Below are positions 48,950 through 60,193 of a DNA stretch of 64,000 nt, in pieces. Positions within the stretch are counted from its first letter, which is position 1, and every line of letters begins with the position of its first letter. The translations under genes and the position numbers were made by a program. Source of the stretch: Candidatus Hebobacterum abditum (GTDB lineage Bacteria > Armatimonadota > Hebobacteria > Hebobacterales > Hebobacteraceae); NCBI GenBank assembly GCA_029821875.1, contig JALGXW010000002.1, positions 163,864 through 227,863 of the forward strand, read 5' to 3'. The notes beneath the pieces are model-generated. The model saw nothing but the letters and a program-made list of their open reading frames with translations, ran no database searches and was not told the origin of the DNA.

Positions 48950-49800
48950 GGCGCCCCCTGCCCCCTGGGCCCGCGGGCTAAGACGAAGCCGAGATTCCCG
49001 ATCACGATAAGGAGGATGATGAGGACGTGTGCCCATGACTGCACGTTCATGATCACACTCGCCTTGGCCGGCCTCGTCACGAGAGCCTCCATCTCCGCCG
49101 CGCCCTTCGCGCCGACCAGCATTCCCTGCATCTGGCCGGAATCCAAGAACGGGTAGTACCCGGGAGCCATGACCGCGGTGTAGGCGCTGGCGAACGGCGT
49201 GCCGTAGACGCCCTGGATCAGGCCGATCCACGTCTCGGTGATGGTGGCCAGACCGGTGATCTCGATCACGAGGCCTATGCTCTCGATGTCCTCCACCCCC
49301 TGCATCATCGACAGCTCGGCGACGGGCGTGCCGTAGAAGTCATCTCCTATCGTCTTCGGGATGTTCTTGGCCATCGCAATGAGCACGTTCGCGAAGCCAT
49401 ACTTGTAGCCCCAGTTACACCAATCGACGCCGTACTCCGCGCCGTACTGCTCGGCCACCTGTTCGGCGATATCGTTGGCCAGCTTCACGCCCATCGGCGG
49501 ATGGAGGTTCATGATCGCAAACCGCTTGTCGTTCTGGAGACAGGCGTGGACGATGGCCTCTGTCTGGGGCCCGGTCTCTGCGTTCGTGCTTGCGTCCCAG
49601 TCGGTCGAGATCAGTATCAGCTTGTCGTCTGGCACTGCGGAGATGGCGTCGTAGACGCCCTGTGTCGCACTGCTTGGCGCTATCGGAAGCGGGATGGGGA
49701 AGAGGATCTGCCAGATGACCACCGCGGCCATGAGCAGGTAGACGTAGTACCGCGGGATCTGCTGGAGTCTCTGCCAGAAGCCTGCTCGGGGCTCAGCCAT
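48946..49800 (-). CDS. membrane-anchored protein with extracytoplasmic domain, unknown function
   Basis: A 284-aa protein with TM helices at both ends (about 18-38, VYLLMAAVVIWQILFPI; about 260-280, HVLIILLIVIGNLGFVLA) and a conserved-looking middle region (DDKLILISTDWDAST, KRFAIMNLHPPMGVKLAND, YGVDWCNWGYKYGFANV, ASAYTAVMAPGYYPFLDS). The ISTDWDAST strand and GYKYG loop could be a nucleotide- or ligand-binding site, but I do not recognise it. ATG 49800 lies one base before the preceding stop. Part of the coupled six-gene cluster. Confidence 0.68.
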   Translation of the reverse strand: MAEPRAGFWQRLQQIPRYYVYLLMAAVVIWQILFPIPLPIAPSSATQGVYDAISAVPDDKLILISTDWDASTNAETGPQTEAIVHACLQNDKRFAIMNLHPPMGVKLANDIAEQVAEQYGAEYGVDWCNWGYKYGFANVLIAMAKNIPKTIGDDFYGTPVAELSMMQGVEDIESIGLVIEITGLATITETWIGLIQGVYGTPFASAYTAVMAPGYYPFLDSGQMQGMLVGAKGAAEMEALVTRPAKASVIMNVQSWAHVLIILLIVIGNLGFVLARGPRGQGAP

Positions 49801-49801
49801 G

Positions 49802-50683
49802 TCAGCCCTGCTCCGAGAAGAAGGTCCCGCGCTCCAGGCTGAGCCATATACGGAGCGACATGGCAAGGCCGCCGATGGCGACGCCGAAGACAATCCCTCG
49901 CTGGGCAGGGGCGTTAAGCCAGGTCATTATCCATTCTCCCAGCGCCTCCAGCCTGAAGAAGGCGAGAGCGCCCGTGGTCGGCAGTCCGCTGGTGACCCAA
50001 GCCCCGACGGGCACTTGGCCGATCATGACGATAAAAGCAGCGGCCATCATCAGACCGGCTTCGGCTGTTCGAATGCGGAAGGCGCGGTAGGCCGCCGAGG
50101 CGATGTAGAAGGCCAGCAGAGAGAACGTCGCCGCCTGCAGCGGCATGAACAGTCCGCTGAAGAGCATCTCGTAGATGGCCCTGGGCACCGGCATCACCGC
50201 GGACGCCTCATCGACCTTGGGCAGATAGTGCGCCCAGAACCCGAAGACCAGCATGGCCACCATGGCGAGGAAGAAGGCAAGGCTGTTGTGCCACCCGGGC
50301 CGCCGCTGGCCGAGGCTCCTTCCATGCACCTGACACAGGCTGTAGATGCCCAGCCCGACCGTGAAGGCGCCGATGACGGACATCATGATGCCGACGGGTT
50401 CGATGCCAGGTGTGAGGAGGTTGGCTCCACGGTCCGGGTTTGGGTTGGGGATGGCAGTCGGCCAGAGCACAGCCGTGCGGACGGGAAGGAAGTACTCCAG
50501 CCCCAGGTAGAGCCCGCCGACGAAGGTGACGAAGGCGATGAGCCAGCGCCGGCCGCGGGGCCCCAGGAATCGATGAAGGAGTGCGAGGAGGACGAAGCTG
50601 CCGATCAGGGCAACAGCCAGGTTGCGATAGAGCTGTGGGGGCGAGGTGGTGGGTTGGAAGACGCTCTGGATCGAATCCCACAT
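49802..50683 (-). CDS. polytopic membrane protein of the same cluster
   Basis: A 293-aa protein with about eight TM helices, including LAVALIGSFVLLALLHRFLG, FVTFVGGLYLGLEYFLP, GIMMSVIGAFTVGLGIYSL and FFLAMVAMLVFGFWAHYL. A basic loop (HGRSLGQRRPGWHN) lies between helices. No known family recognised. The next gene starts within 2 bp, so translation is coupled. Confidence 0.68.
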   Translation of the reverse strand: MWDSIQSVFQPTTSPPQLYRNLAVALIGSFVLLALLHRFLGPRGRRWLIAFVTFVGGLYLGLEYFLPVRTAVLWPTAIPNPNPDRGANLLTPGIEPVGIMMSVIGAFTVGLGIYSLCQVHGRSLGQRRPGWHNSLAFFLAMVAMLVFGFWAHYLPKVDEASAVMPVPRAIYEMLFSGLFMPLQAATFSLLAFYIASAAYRAFRIRTAEAGLMMAAAFIVMIGQVPVGAWVTSGLPTTGALAFFRLEALGEWIMTWLNAPAQRGIVFGVAIGGLAMSLRIWLSLERGTFFSEQG

Positions 50684-50685
50684 GA

Positions 50686-51492
50686 TCAGGACCCGGTCGC
50701 TCCGGTCGCCAGCAGCTGGCGGAGGAAGTTGTACTCCTCATTCCCGACCGCCCCGAAGTACGTCGCGAGGCCGACGCCCAGTATGAGGAGGGCGACCAAC
50801 AGCGCCTTGGCGATATCTTGCCCGACCAGGCTTCCGGTGAGTGTGGGCTCACGGGTGAGGTAGGCGCTGGCGGCGTAGTACTCGTCTCCGATGACGACAT
50901 AATCGCAGGTCGCGATGAAGAACGGAATCTGCACCGGGTCAGGGCAGCCCGCGACCTGGAGCGCGCCGAGAGCCTGGCCGTTCTCGGCCAGAATCAGAGA
51001 CTCGGCGAAGAACATGCCGAAGAAGAAGTTGGTGGCCACCTGCTCGCGAGCCATCAGGCCGACCGATCCCAGGGCGTAGGCGAACTGCTCGTTGGAGATG
51101 AAACGGACGTCGTCCGAACGGAACGCCTCCGGGCGTCCAGCGGCCTCGTACGCCTCCCGCACTGACTCCTCGGCTACTGGGTAGAGCTCTGGTTCGCAGA
51201 TCCCAACGATGATCCGGGTCGCACGCTCAGCCGCCAGCCGGACGACGTAGGAAAGGATAGCAAGCGCCTGCAGCGTGGCGATCTCGATGCCCCGCAGACC
51301 CGGCGAGAAGAAGATCGGCCTGCCCATCTCGGTGGCGCGGCCGACGGCCTCCTTGATAGCAGTCAAGCCCGGGATACGGCGGATGAACATCTCGCGGCCG
51401 CGCTGTGCGACGAGGACGCTGATGACGATGATGAGGCACATCGAGCCGAACAGGGCGCTCATGAACCAGTTTGCGTGCTCGAGGCCACCCAT
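50686..51492 (-). CDS. DUF6754-like membrane protein
   Basis: A 268-aa protein that resembles DUF6754: a first TM helix, then IRRIPGLTAIKEAVGRATEMGRP-like signature (motifs RIPGL, EAVGRATEMGRP), TLQALAILSYVVRLAAE, a soluble alpha/beta stretch (RFISNEQFAYALGSVGLMARE), QIPFFIATCDYVVIGDEYYAASAYL and a last TM helix. The family is of unknown function and occurs in clusters with other membrane proteins. Start overlaps nothing; it follows the 110-aa gene by 2 bp. Confidence 0.7.
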   Translation of the reverse strand: MGGLEHANWFMSALFGSMCLIIVISVLVAQRGREMFIRRIPGLTAIKEAVGRATEMGRPIFFSPGLRGIEIATLQALAILSYVVRLAAERATRIIVGICEPELYPVAEESVREAYEAAGRPEAFRSDDVRFISNEQFAYALGSVGLMAREQVATNFFFGMFFAESLILAENGQALGALQVAGCPDPVQIPFFIATCDYVVIGDEYYAASAYLTREPTLTGSLVGQDIAKALLVALLILGVGLATYFGAVGNEEYNFLRQLLATGATGS

Positions 51493-51494
51493 CG

Positions 51495-51827
51495 CTACGT
51501 GGACTCCTCTGTGGACTCACCAAGGCGGGCCAGGAGCCGGTCGAAGGCCCCCCGGTCCGCCAGCACTTCGGCCGCGGCCTCGACCTCGTCAGGGCGCAGG
51601 AAGAAGCTCAGGAACGGCCGGGCGAAGAAGGCGGCCTGGCTCATCAGGAATCCGATGGGGCGGTTCAGTTCGAGAAAGAGAACGGCTGGCGATTCGAGGC
51701 GGCGGGCCTTGATGGCCGAGGCGAGCTTCTCGATGATCTCGTTCTTCCGCGCCTCTTCTGCGGCGCGCTGTTCCTCGTCTACGGGCCGGGGCCGAAGGAA
51801 GTCAACCAGGTGTGAGATCGTCACCAC
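51495..51827 (-). CDS. small cluster protein with a hydrophobic segment (110 aa)
   Basis: A helical N-terminal part (EEQRAAEEARKNEIIEKLA, possible coiled coil), one hydrophobic stretch (IGFLMSQAAFFARPFLSFFL) and an acidic tail. Starts with two consecutive GTG codons, inside the end of the preceding gene (26-nt overlap). No family recognised. Confidence 0.6.
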   Translation of the reverse strand: MVTISHLVDFLRPRPVDEEQRAAEEARKNEIIEKLASAIKARRLESPAVLFLELNRPIGFLMSQAAFFARPFLSFFLRPDEVEAAAEVLADRGAFDRLLARLGESTEEST

Positions 51828-52245
51828 CAGCCGCCTCCCGTCCTACGTGGTGGTCGATGGCCGCCATGACATCGTCTGCGTTGCCGTCAAACCAGAGATA
51901 TATACCACGGAAGGCGTCGAGACGCGAAGGACGAGGGAGTGGGCTCAGCTTGACGCCGAGATCGTCGCGCACCACGCGGCGGACCTGATTCCAGCTCATG
52001 CGGCGGCGGTGAATGAGCCCACGGGCCTCAACACCACTCTCGCTCAGGGCGAACGTCAGTGGGAACAGGTAGTCGCCGACCGAGGCCGTCAGGAGAATAG
52101 CGGCGAGCACCCCGTAGAACGGACTCCCGAATGCGTAGGCAGCGAGCACAGATGTGCCGATGATAAACACGACAGCGGCGACCGCCTGCCGAGGGCGGCG
52201 GCGGGCGAGGTGGACACGCCAGGTCAGACGGGGCGCGGGATTCAC
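51802..52245 (-). CDS. two-helix membrane protein with PH-like domain (147 aa)
   Basis: Two TM helices (VAAVVFIIGTSVLAAYAF and GVLAAILLTASVGDYLF) followed by a small beta-rich domain (FALSESGVEARGLIHRRRMSWNQVRRVVRDD) like bacterial PH (bPH2/YdbT-type) domains. The GTG start overlaps the HD gene stop as GTGA. First of the six-gene membrane cluster; partner unknown. Confidence 0.65.
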   Translation of the reverse strand: MNPAPRLTWRVHLARRRPRQAVAAVVFIIGTSVLAAYAFGSPFYGVLAAILLTASVGDYLFPLTFALSESGVEARGLIHRRRMSWNQVRRVVRDDLGVKLSPLPRPSRLDAFRGIYLWFDGNADDVMAAIDHHVGREAAGGDDLTPG

Positions 52246-52790
52246 AGCCCCAGTTCTTCGCTGATCCCCTGCACGGCCCTCACCCCGGTCTCGACGAACT
52301 CCTCCAGGCTCAGGCCAAGCTCATCCTCGCAGGCTCTGATCTGGTCGCGATTCGCCCCCCGGGCGAAGGACTTCTCCTTCATGCGGTTCAGCACGAACTG
52401 CGTGTCGATGGCCGAGAGCTTCTTCTCCGGCCGGATGAGCGCCGCCGCGACGATGAGCCCGGTGAGGGGATCAACGATCCACAGAGCTCTGTCCAGGCGA
52501 GAGTCACGAGGAGCCTTGTCGGCGTGTGCCAGCACCGCGTGCACGATGCCGGAGTCGATGCCCTGCTCCTCGAGCATGCGGGCCGCGATGTGCCCGTGCG
52601 TCTCCGGCGAGTCGGCCGTCTGGTCGTAGTCCAGGTCGTGCAGCAGGCCTGCAAGCCGCCACGTGTCCTCGTCTTCGCCGAGGCGCTGCGCCAGCGCCGC
52701 CAGCACGGCCTCGCAGGCGAGGCAATGCTTCCGGAGGTTCTTGTTCTTTACATGGGCGTTGAGCAGGCCGAGCGCGGTGTCTCTATCCAT
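52242..52790 (-). CDS. HD-domain hydrolase
   Basis: A 182-aa HD-superfamily protein: KHCLACEAVLAALA (His ligand, about 23), LAGLLHDLDYDQTAD (HD pair, about 48-62), ETHGHIAARML (about 65) and HADKAPRD. Members are phosphohydrolases or phosphodiesterases of nucleotides. ATG 52790 is preferred: GGAGGGG lies about 12 bases upstream, and a longer start (52865) lies inside AMMECR1. It overlaps AMMECR1 by 8 nt. Confidence 0.85.
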   Translation of the reverse strand: MDRDTALGLLNAHVKNKNLRKHCLACEAVLAALAQRLGEDEDTWRLAGLLHDLDYDQTADSPETHGHIAARMLEEQGIDSGIVHAVLAHADKAPRDSRLDRALWIVDPLTGLIVAAALIRPEKKLSAIDTQFVLNRMKEKSFARGANRDQIRACEDELGLSLEEFVETGVRAVQGISEELGL

Positions 52791-53340
52791 GGTCCGTATT
52801 CCCCTCCGTTTCCCCGAAGACTTCTGCCGTGAACGCGGAAATGGTGGCTCCTGTGCGCCACGCATCCTTTGGGAGGCCGGCCTTCAGGCACGTGTGCTCC
52901 AGGAACTGCTCCCGATTCCAGCCCCACTCGACGGGCACCTGCGGAAGCAGGAGCCCACGGCGGTTCCCGTGCTCGACGACGAGTCCGTGAACTCCGACCT
53001 CGATGTCGCCGACGTCGACGATCTTCTGTGCGGGGCTGAGGAGGGATATATCTACCGTCAGCTCGCGCACTTCATCGTCCGTGACCGGAGGGAAGCGTGG
53101 GTCCTCTCGTGCCGCAGCCCGGGCCATTCTGGCGACGTTGACAGCTGTGGGCTCGTGCGGCTCGGTCGTGCCGATGCATCCCCGTAGCTCACCATGCGTC
53201 TTCAGCGTGACGAACGCGGCCCCGGGCTTCTGCAGCTCCGGGTCGTCCACGTGTGGCTCATATGCCTCCCCTCGCGCCGCGGCCTCGACCGCTTCGCGAG
53301 CGATGCGGAGCAACGTCATGCGTTGCGTCTCGTTCAGCAT
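52783..53340 (-). CDS. AMMECR1-domain protein
   Basis: A 185-aa protein with the AMMECR1 signature LRGCIGT (about 52-58), FVTLKTHGE before it and VGVHGLVVEHGNRRGLLLP (about 115-133). The family often sits with Memo and a radical SAM protein; those partners are absent here. Biochemical role unknown. It follows ligA by 19 bp and overlaps the HD gene. Confidence 0.88.
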   Translation of the reverse strand: MLNETQRMTLLRIAREAVEAAARGEAYEPHVDDPELQKPGAAFVTLKTHGELRGCIGTTEPHEPTAVNVARMARAAAREDPRFPPVTDDEVRELTVDISLLSPAQKIVDVGDIEVGVHGLVVEHGNRRGLLLPQVPVEWGWNREQFLEHTCLKAGLPKDAWRTGATISAFTAEVFGETEGNTDHG

Positions 53341-53359
53341 GGCTCTTCCCGTCCTGGCC

Positions 53360-55408
<2,049 letters not shown>

Positions 55409-55558
55409 TCACCGTGTGACGCAACTTGTTACTGCGCGGCTCCGGCGATTCCTGTTTGCTGATGGCCGGAGGGCTGACGCCCCCTGTCGCCCAGCTTGCC
55501 CCTGTCATCCTGACTGTGCTATCATCCCTGCCGACTTCACTCCAGGAGAGGTGATCCG

Positions 55559-56110
55559 ATGAGCAGGCGTTGTCTCAGGGGCTTGGCCTTGACCCTCGTT
55601 GTAGTGCTGCCAGTTCTCATCACCAGCTGCAGATCAAAGGAGAAGGCCGATACGGCGGGGCTTCCCGCTGAGGCGCCCGAAGTGGCAGAGGCGCCGGCCG
55701 AGCAGGAGCAACCGATGGGGGACAAAGACGCCGTGGAAGCGGCGCGCACGCTAGGAACAGCGAGTGAGAATCCTGTTGTCGAGACGGACTCCGGCCTCCA
55801 GTATATCGTTGTCGCGGAGGGCGACGGCAACGAAGCCAGGGCCGGGGACACGGTATCGGTCCACTACACGGGCTGGCTGGTGGATGGCAACAAGTTCGAT
55901 AGCTCACGTGACCGGGGCCAACCGTTTGTGTTTCCGCTCGGGGCCGGCCGCGTGATAAAGGGCTGGGACGAAGGTGTCGCCGGCATGAAGGTCGGCGGAG
56001 TCCGGAAGCTCATCGTCCCGCCTGAGCTCGGCTATGGCGAGCGCGGCATTGGGCCCATTCCGCCCAACTCAACGCTGATCTTCGAGGTCGAGCTGCTCGA
56101 GGTGCGCTGA
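55559..56110 (+). CDS. FKBP-type peptidyl-prolyl isomerase lipoprotein
   Basis: A 183-aa lipoprotein (LITSC, Cys24) with an Ala/Glu-rich linker and one FKBP domain (about 85-183): [50 protein letters not shown] and FEVELLEVR. Active-site residues look complete. Expected to assist folding of exported proteins. Divergent from ligA, convergent with pcrA. Confidence 0.93.
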   Translation: MSRRCLRGLALTLVVVLPVLITSCRSKEKADTAGLPAEAPEVAEAPAEQEQPMGDKDAVEAARTLGTASENPVVETDSGLQYIVVAEGDGNEARAGDTVSVHYTGWLVDGNKFDSSRDRGQPFVFPLGAGRVIKGWDEGVAGMKVGGVRKLIVPPELGYGERGIGPIPPNSTLIFEVELLEVR

Positions 56111-56185
56111 TCTCCCAGCACGGGTGTGAGCACGAAGCCTGCGCCATGCGTAGCGCCGGCCTCGACGGCGTGAAGTAGCCAGCAA

Positions 56186-58393
56186 CTACTCCACCTTCTC
56201 GAGGTCGGCGTACGCCGGGTCGAGCCTCTTGATGCCCTGCGAGGGGAAGGCGACGGAGAGGATCATGTCTGCACCGTCGCCATGCACCGAGACGACCATG
56301 CCCTGACCGAAGGTGGGGTGCGAGACCTTGTCGCCAGCATGGAAGGGCGCGTTGCCGACTCCCGCTTCCTCGAGTATCTGCTGCGCGGCCGCAGAGCGCG
56401 TTGAGTCAGCAGTCTCCCACGTGATGTTGCGGGGGGCGACCGGTCCCATGGGCTCGACGATGTCCTCCGGGATCTCCTCCAAGAAGCGAGATGCGATGGT
56501 CCGGGCGGTCGAGCCGTAGATCGTCCGGTACTCGGCCGACGTGAGGAAGAGCCGCTCCTGCGCGCGCGTGAGACCGACATAACAGAGACGCCGCTCCTCC
56601 TCCAGCTCCAGGGGATTGTCGCTGAAGGCCGAGCGAGCGAGTGGGAAGAGCGCCTCCTCCATCCCTACGACGAAGACTACAGGGAACTCCAGGCCTTTGG
56701 CGCTGTGGAGGGTCATGAGCGGAACGGCCTCGACTCCCTCTTCGAGCATATCCGCGCTCGTGAGCAGCGCGACGTTCTCGAGGAAGCCGGCGACAGTTGG
56801 CTCGTCGGCGCCCTCCTCGTACTCCTGAGTCGCGCTCAGCAGCTCCTGCATATTCTCCAGCCGGCCGCGCGCCTTGACGGTGCCCTCGGTCTCCAGGGCC
56901 TTCTGGTAGCCAGACTGCTCGATGACGGCCGCTGTCACTTCGGTAAGCGAGTGGTCCTGCAGCATGCGGCGCAAGCCATCGATAAGCCGCACGAAGCCGA
57001 GGACGGCCTCCCGCGCCCGAGCGGTGAGCGCGGGTATCGCCTCGGCATGGCGAGCCGCCTCGAGCAGCGACATGCCTCGCTCGAAAGCCGTCTGTTCGAG
57101 GTGCCCAAGCGTCGTGTCACCGATGCCGCGCGTCGGCTTGTTGATGATGCGCTTGGCGCTCACCGAGTCTGATGGGTTGTGGAGTAGGCGCAGGTAGGAG
57201 AGGGTGTCCTTGACCTCCTCGCGGTCGTAGAAGCGGAGCCCCCCCACGATCCGGTACGGGATGCCGCGGCTGACGAAGACTGTCTCGAAGACCCGGGATT
57301 GGGCGTTGACGCGGTACAGAACCGCGAAGCTGCGATGAGTGCGATCCTCGTGCCTGATGAGATGTTCGATTGTGTCAGCTACGAAGACGGCCTCCGCGTG
57401 CTCGTCGGCGGCGCGGTGGGAGGCGATCTTCTCGCCCTCCGACACTTCGGTCCAGAGCCGCTTCTCGCGCCGGGTCTGGTTCTGGCGTATGACCTCCCAG
57501 GCGGCGCGCAGAACGTTGCCGGTGGAGCGGTAGTTCTGCTCGAGCTTGACCACCTTCGCGTCGGGATAGTCCTCGTCGAAGCGCATGATGATGCGCATGT
57601 CGGCCCCGCGCCAGCCGTATACCGCCTGGTCATCATCTCCGACGACGCACAGATTGCGCCGCTTCGCGGCGAGCTGAACTACGAAGCGGTACTGTGCGAA
57701 GTTGATGTCCTGGTACTCGTCCACGAGGACGTGATGGAAGCGGTCCTGGTAGCGCGACAGGACTTCGGGATTCCGCTCGAAGAGCCAGACGACGTAGGCG
57801 ATCAGGTCGTCGAAGTCGCAGGCGTGGTTCTCGGCCAACCGGCCCTGGTAGAGCGTGTATATGCGAGCAACGATCTCGTCGTAGGGCCGCCCGCCCCGCC
57901 AGTTGAAGTAGTCCCGGGGCGGGATGAGTTCGTTCTTCGCGTTGCTTATCTCCCGAAGGATACGGGACGGGACAAACTGCTCCGGATTCAGGTCCAGATC
58001 GCGCAAGCAGTCCTTCATGAGGGCCGATTGATCGGCTTCATCGAAGACGACGAAATCCCGTGGAACGCCGACGGCTTCGCCGTCCTGGCGCAGGATGCGA
58101 GCGCAGATCGAGTGGAAGGTCCCCACCCACAGGTCCCAGTGCTGCCGGCCCAAGAGACGCCGCAGCCGCTCACGCATCTCCCCCGCCGCTCTGTTGGTGA
58201 AAGTGACTGCGAGAATATCGTAGGGCGCGAGGCCGCGCTCCCTGATGAGGTGAGCCACTCGGTGGGTGAGCACGCGGGTCTTGCCACTTCCCGCGCCGGC
58301 GAATATCAGCAGCGGGCCCTCGCCGTGGAGGACGGCCTCTCTCTGGCGATCGTTCAGCCCCGCGAGTATGGGCGAATCGGCGGTCTGCGACAT
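56186..58393 (-). CDS. pcrA: PcrA/UvrD-type SF1 DNA helicase
   Basis: A 735-aa 3'-5' SF1A helicase acting in repair, replication restart and protein displacement. Motif Q region LNDRQREAV, Walker A FAGAGSGKT (about 31-39), VTFTNRAAGEMRERL, DEYQDINFAQY, GDDDQAVYGWRGAD, LEQNYRST and TLHSAKGLEFPVV are intact. The C-terminal Tudor-like extension (VSHPTFGQGMV) is present, as in PcrA. ATG 58393 chosen; a frame to 58468 exists. Confidence 0.94.
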   Translation of the reverse strand: MSQTADSPILAGLNDRQREAVLHGEGPLLIFAGAGSGKTRVLTHRVAHLIRERGLAPYDILAVTFTNRAAGEMRERLRRLLGRQHWDLWVGTFHSICARILRQDGEAVGVPRDFVVFDEADQSALMKDCLRDLDLNPEQFVPSRILREISNAKNELIPPRDYFNWRGGRPYDEIVARIYTLYQGRLAENHACDFDDLIAYVVWLFERNPEVLSRYQDRFHHVLVDEYQDINFAQYRFVVQLAAKRRNLCVVGDDDQAVYGWRGADMRIIMRFDEDYPDAKVVKLEQNYRSTGNVLRAAWEVIRQNQTRREKRLWTEVSEGEKIASHRAADEHAEAVFVADTIEHLIRHEDRTHRSFAVLYRVNAQSRVFETVFVSRGIPYRIVGGLRFYDREEVKDTLSYLRLLHNPSDSVSAKRIINKPTRGIGDTTLGHLEQTAFERGMSLLEAARHAEAIPALTARAREAVLGFVRLIDGLRRMLQDHSLTEVTAAVIEQSGYQKALETEGTVKARGRLENMQELLSATQEYEEGADEPTVAGFLENVALLTSADMLEEGVEAVPLMTLHSAKGLEFPVVFVVGMEEALFPLARSAFSDNPLELEEERRLCYVGLTRAQERLFLTSAEYRTIYGSTARTIASRFLEEIPEDIVEPMGPVAPRNITWETADSTRSAAAQQILEEAGVGNAPFHAGDKVSHPTFGQGMVVSVHGDGADMILSVAFPSQGIKRLDPAYADLEKVE

Positions 58394-58506
58394 CTCGTTG
58401 GTGCTTCCTACTTCGAGGGGTGGGGCACGCTGCCGACTATTGTAGCACAAGGGATCACCGCAGGTCATGTGTATCCAACGCGGTTGTGGGGCGCCGTCCG
58501 GGTGGC

Positions 58507-60117
58507 CTAGCCCAAAGGGCCGCCTCTCCGCAGCACCCAGATGTCGAAGTCCTCAATGCGCCGATCGGGCACGTAGCTCGTCTCGAGTAGAGTCTTGAGT
58601 TCCGGATACTCGGCCAGCTGCGCCGCCGAATCATCCAGGCGGCCCGTCATCCAGGGGAGTCTGTCCCCGTGCGTGACCACGATGATCGCTGGTCGCCTGT
58701 CTGCCAGGTCGCGTAGGAGTTCGGCACGCCACTCTGTCGGCGACCACTGGGTGACAAGGGGGACCGTGTAGATGAAGCGGCTCGCCGGCGGCCGATCCGC
58801 CAGGAAGTAGATCAGGGGCTCGAAGCCCCAGACGAACACGTGATCGGACGGCAGAGTGCTGCCTTGCATGAACGCGGCGACCTCGCGGTCTGCGCCGAGC
58901 GAGAAGTCGCCGTACCGGTCGTACCGATCGAGGAATGCCTCCCGCTCAACCTTGCCTGCCAGGTGGCGTAGCGGCCAGCCGACCGATCGCCAGTAGGCGA
59001 GCGCGAGGGGGGTCAAGACGGAGAGCACGGCGACGGCGCACAGAGCGATCGCCGCCGGCCGCGAGGCGGACCTGCGGAGGAGGGCGCCGGCGGCGCGCAT
59101 GCCGTGTCCTGCCAGCAGGCAGAGCGGCGGGAGGACCGGCAGCCAGTGATATGTGTAGTACTTCCCCTGGACCCAGACCGACGCCATCATCAGCAAGGCC
59201 CAGGTCGGCACAAACCATCGCATGCGGCCGGAAGCCGGGCGGGCCATCAGGTCAATCGTCCCCACGACGGCGAGCAGGCCCACCGGGAAGAGCAACGGGT
59301 GAGAGCCGCCGGCCAGAAAGCGGAGTGTCTGGCCGACCGGATCGGCGGCCATGGGGACGGGCACGCGCAGGCGCGAGTACTCCGCATTCCATACGAACAG
59401 CACTTCGATTATGTCGTGGAGCGCGCCGGCCCGCCACATGGCCAGCGCCACGGCCGCCAGCACGATGCCACACCCCAGAAGGCAGGCGGCCGCTCGGACC
59501 GCACGGCGGCTCACGTGGTGCCCCTGTGGTAGGATGGCGGCGAGGATCGGGAGCGCGAGGAAGGCGGCGAGCGTGAATTTCAGCAGTATGGCAAGCGCAA
59601 CGAGCGTCCCGCAGGCGAAAGCTGTCCAGGATCGTGGTCTGTCTTCTGTGGCGGCAACAGCAGACGCGGCCAGCACAAGCGGGAGACAGGCGAAACCATC
59701 GGGCTGGGTCGTGTTCCAGAAGCTGTGCCCCGCGACATACCAGAGAAGAAAGAAGAACGCGCCGGCTCCTCCCGCCCACGCCGAGAGCAGCCGCCGTCCC
59801 AGATGCCAGACCGCGCCGGCGGTGGCGAGCATCCAGATGAGGTCGAGGAGCCGCGGGGCCAACATGGATCGTCCGAAGAGCGTGAAGCTGGCCCAGTACA
59901 GGTAGAAGATCCCCGGGGGCTTGACATCCCAGACATCCCGGTATGGCACTCCGCCGCCGGACAGGACATCAGCGGCGGCGGCGAAGACACCTTGATCGCG
60001 CCCGAACGGATACGTCAGAAGAGGGGAGAGCAGAGCTGCGCCGGCCGCGAGCGCCAGCAGCAGCGCGGCGGCGACCATGAGGCGGACCGGACGACGCTTG
60101 GCAAGGGCGTTTCCCAC
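58507..60117 (-). CDS. GT-C membrane glycosyltransferase (GT39/ArnT-like), second copy
   Basis: A 536-aa protein with about eleven TM helices. The first loop FGRDQGVFAAAADVLSGG (about 38-55) carries an Asp at the usual catalytic position and is followed by WDVKPPGIFYLYW, a typical GT39-like motif. A soluble C-terminal domain (about 395-536) includes HVFVWGFEPLIYFLADR. Sugar and acceptor unknown. GTG start without a good binding site; an in-frame ATG at 60078 is possible. It follows pcm on the same strand by 76 bp. Confidence 0.8.
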   Translation of the reverse strand: MGNALAKRRPVRLMVAAALLLALAAGAALLSPLLTYPFGRDQGVFAAAADVLSGGGVPYRDVWDVKPPGIFYLYWASFTLFGRSMLAPRLLDLIWMLATAGAVWHLGRRLLSAWAGGAGAFFFLLWYVAGHSFWNTTQPDGFACLPLVLAASAVAATEDRPRSWTAFACGTLVALAILLKFTLAAFLALPILAAILPQGHHVSRRAVRAAACLLGCGIVLAAVALAMWRAGALHDIIEVLFVWNAEYSRLRVPVPMAADPVGQTLRFLAGGSHPLLFPVGLLAVVGTIDLMARPASGRMRWFVPTWALLMMASVWVQGKYYTYHWLPVLPPLCLLAGHGMRAAGALLRRSASRPAAIALCAVAVLSVLTPLALAYWRSVGWPLRHLAGKVEREAFLDRYDRYGDFSLGADREVAAFMQGSTLPSDHVFVWGFEPLIYFLADRPPASRFIYTVPLVTQWSPTEWRAELLRDLADRRPAIIVVTHGDRLPWMTGRLDDSAAQLAEYPELKTLLETSYVPDRRIEDFDIWVLRRGGPLG

Positions 60118-60193
60118 AGAGACGTGGGTTCGGCATCAGCGAAGCGGCGCCTGCTCTCTGACTCCGCCCCGCACTTGCTTGCGAGCCGGGGAG

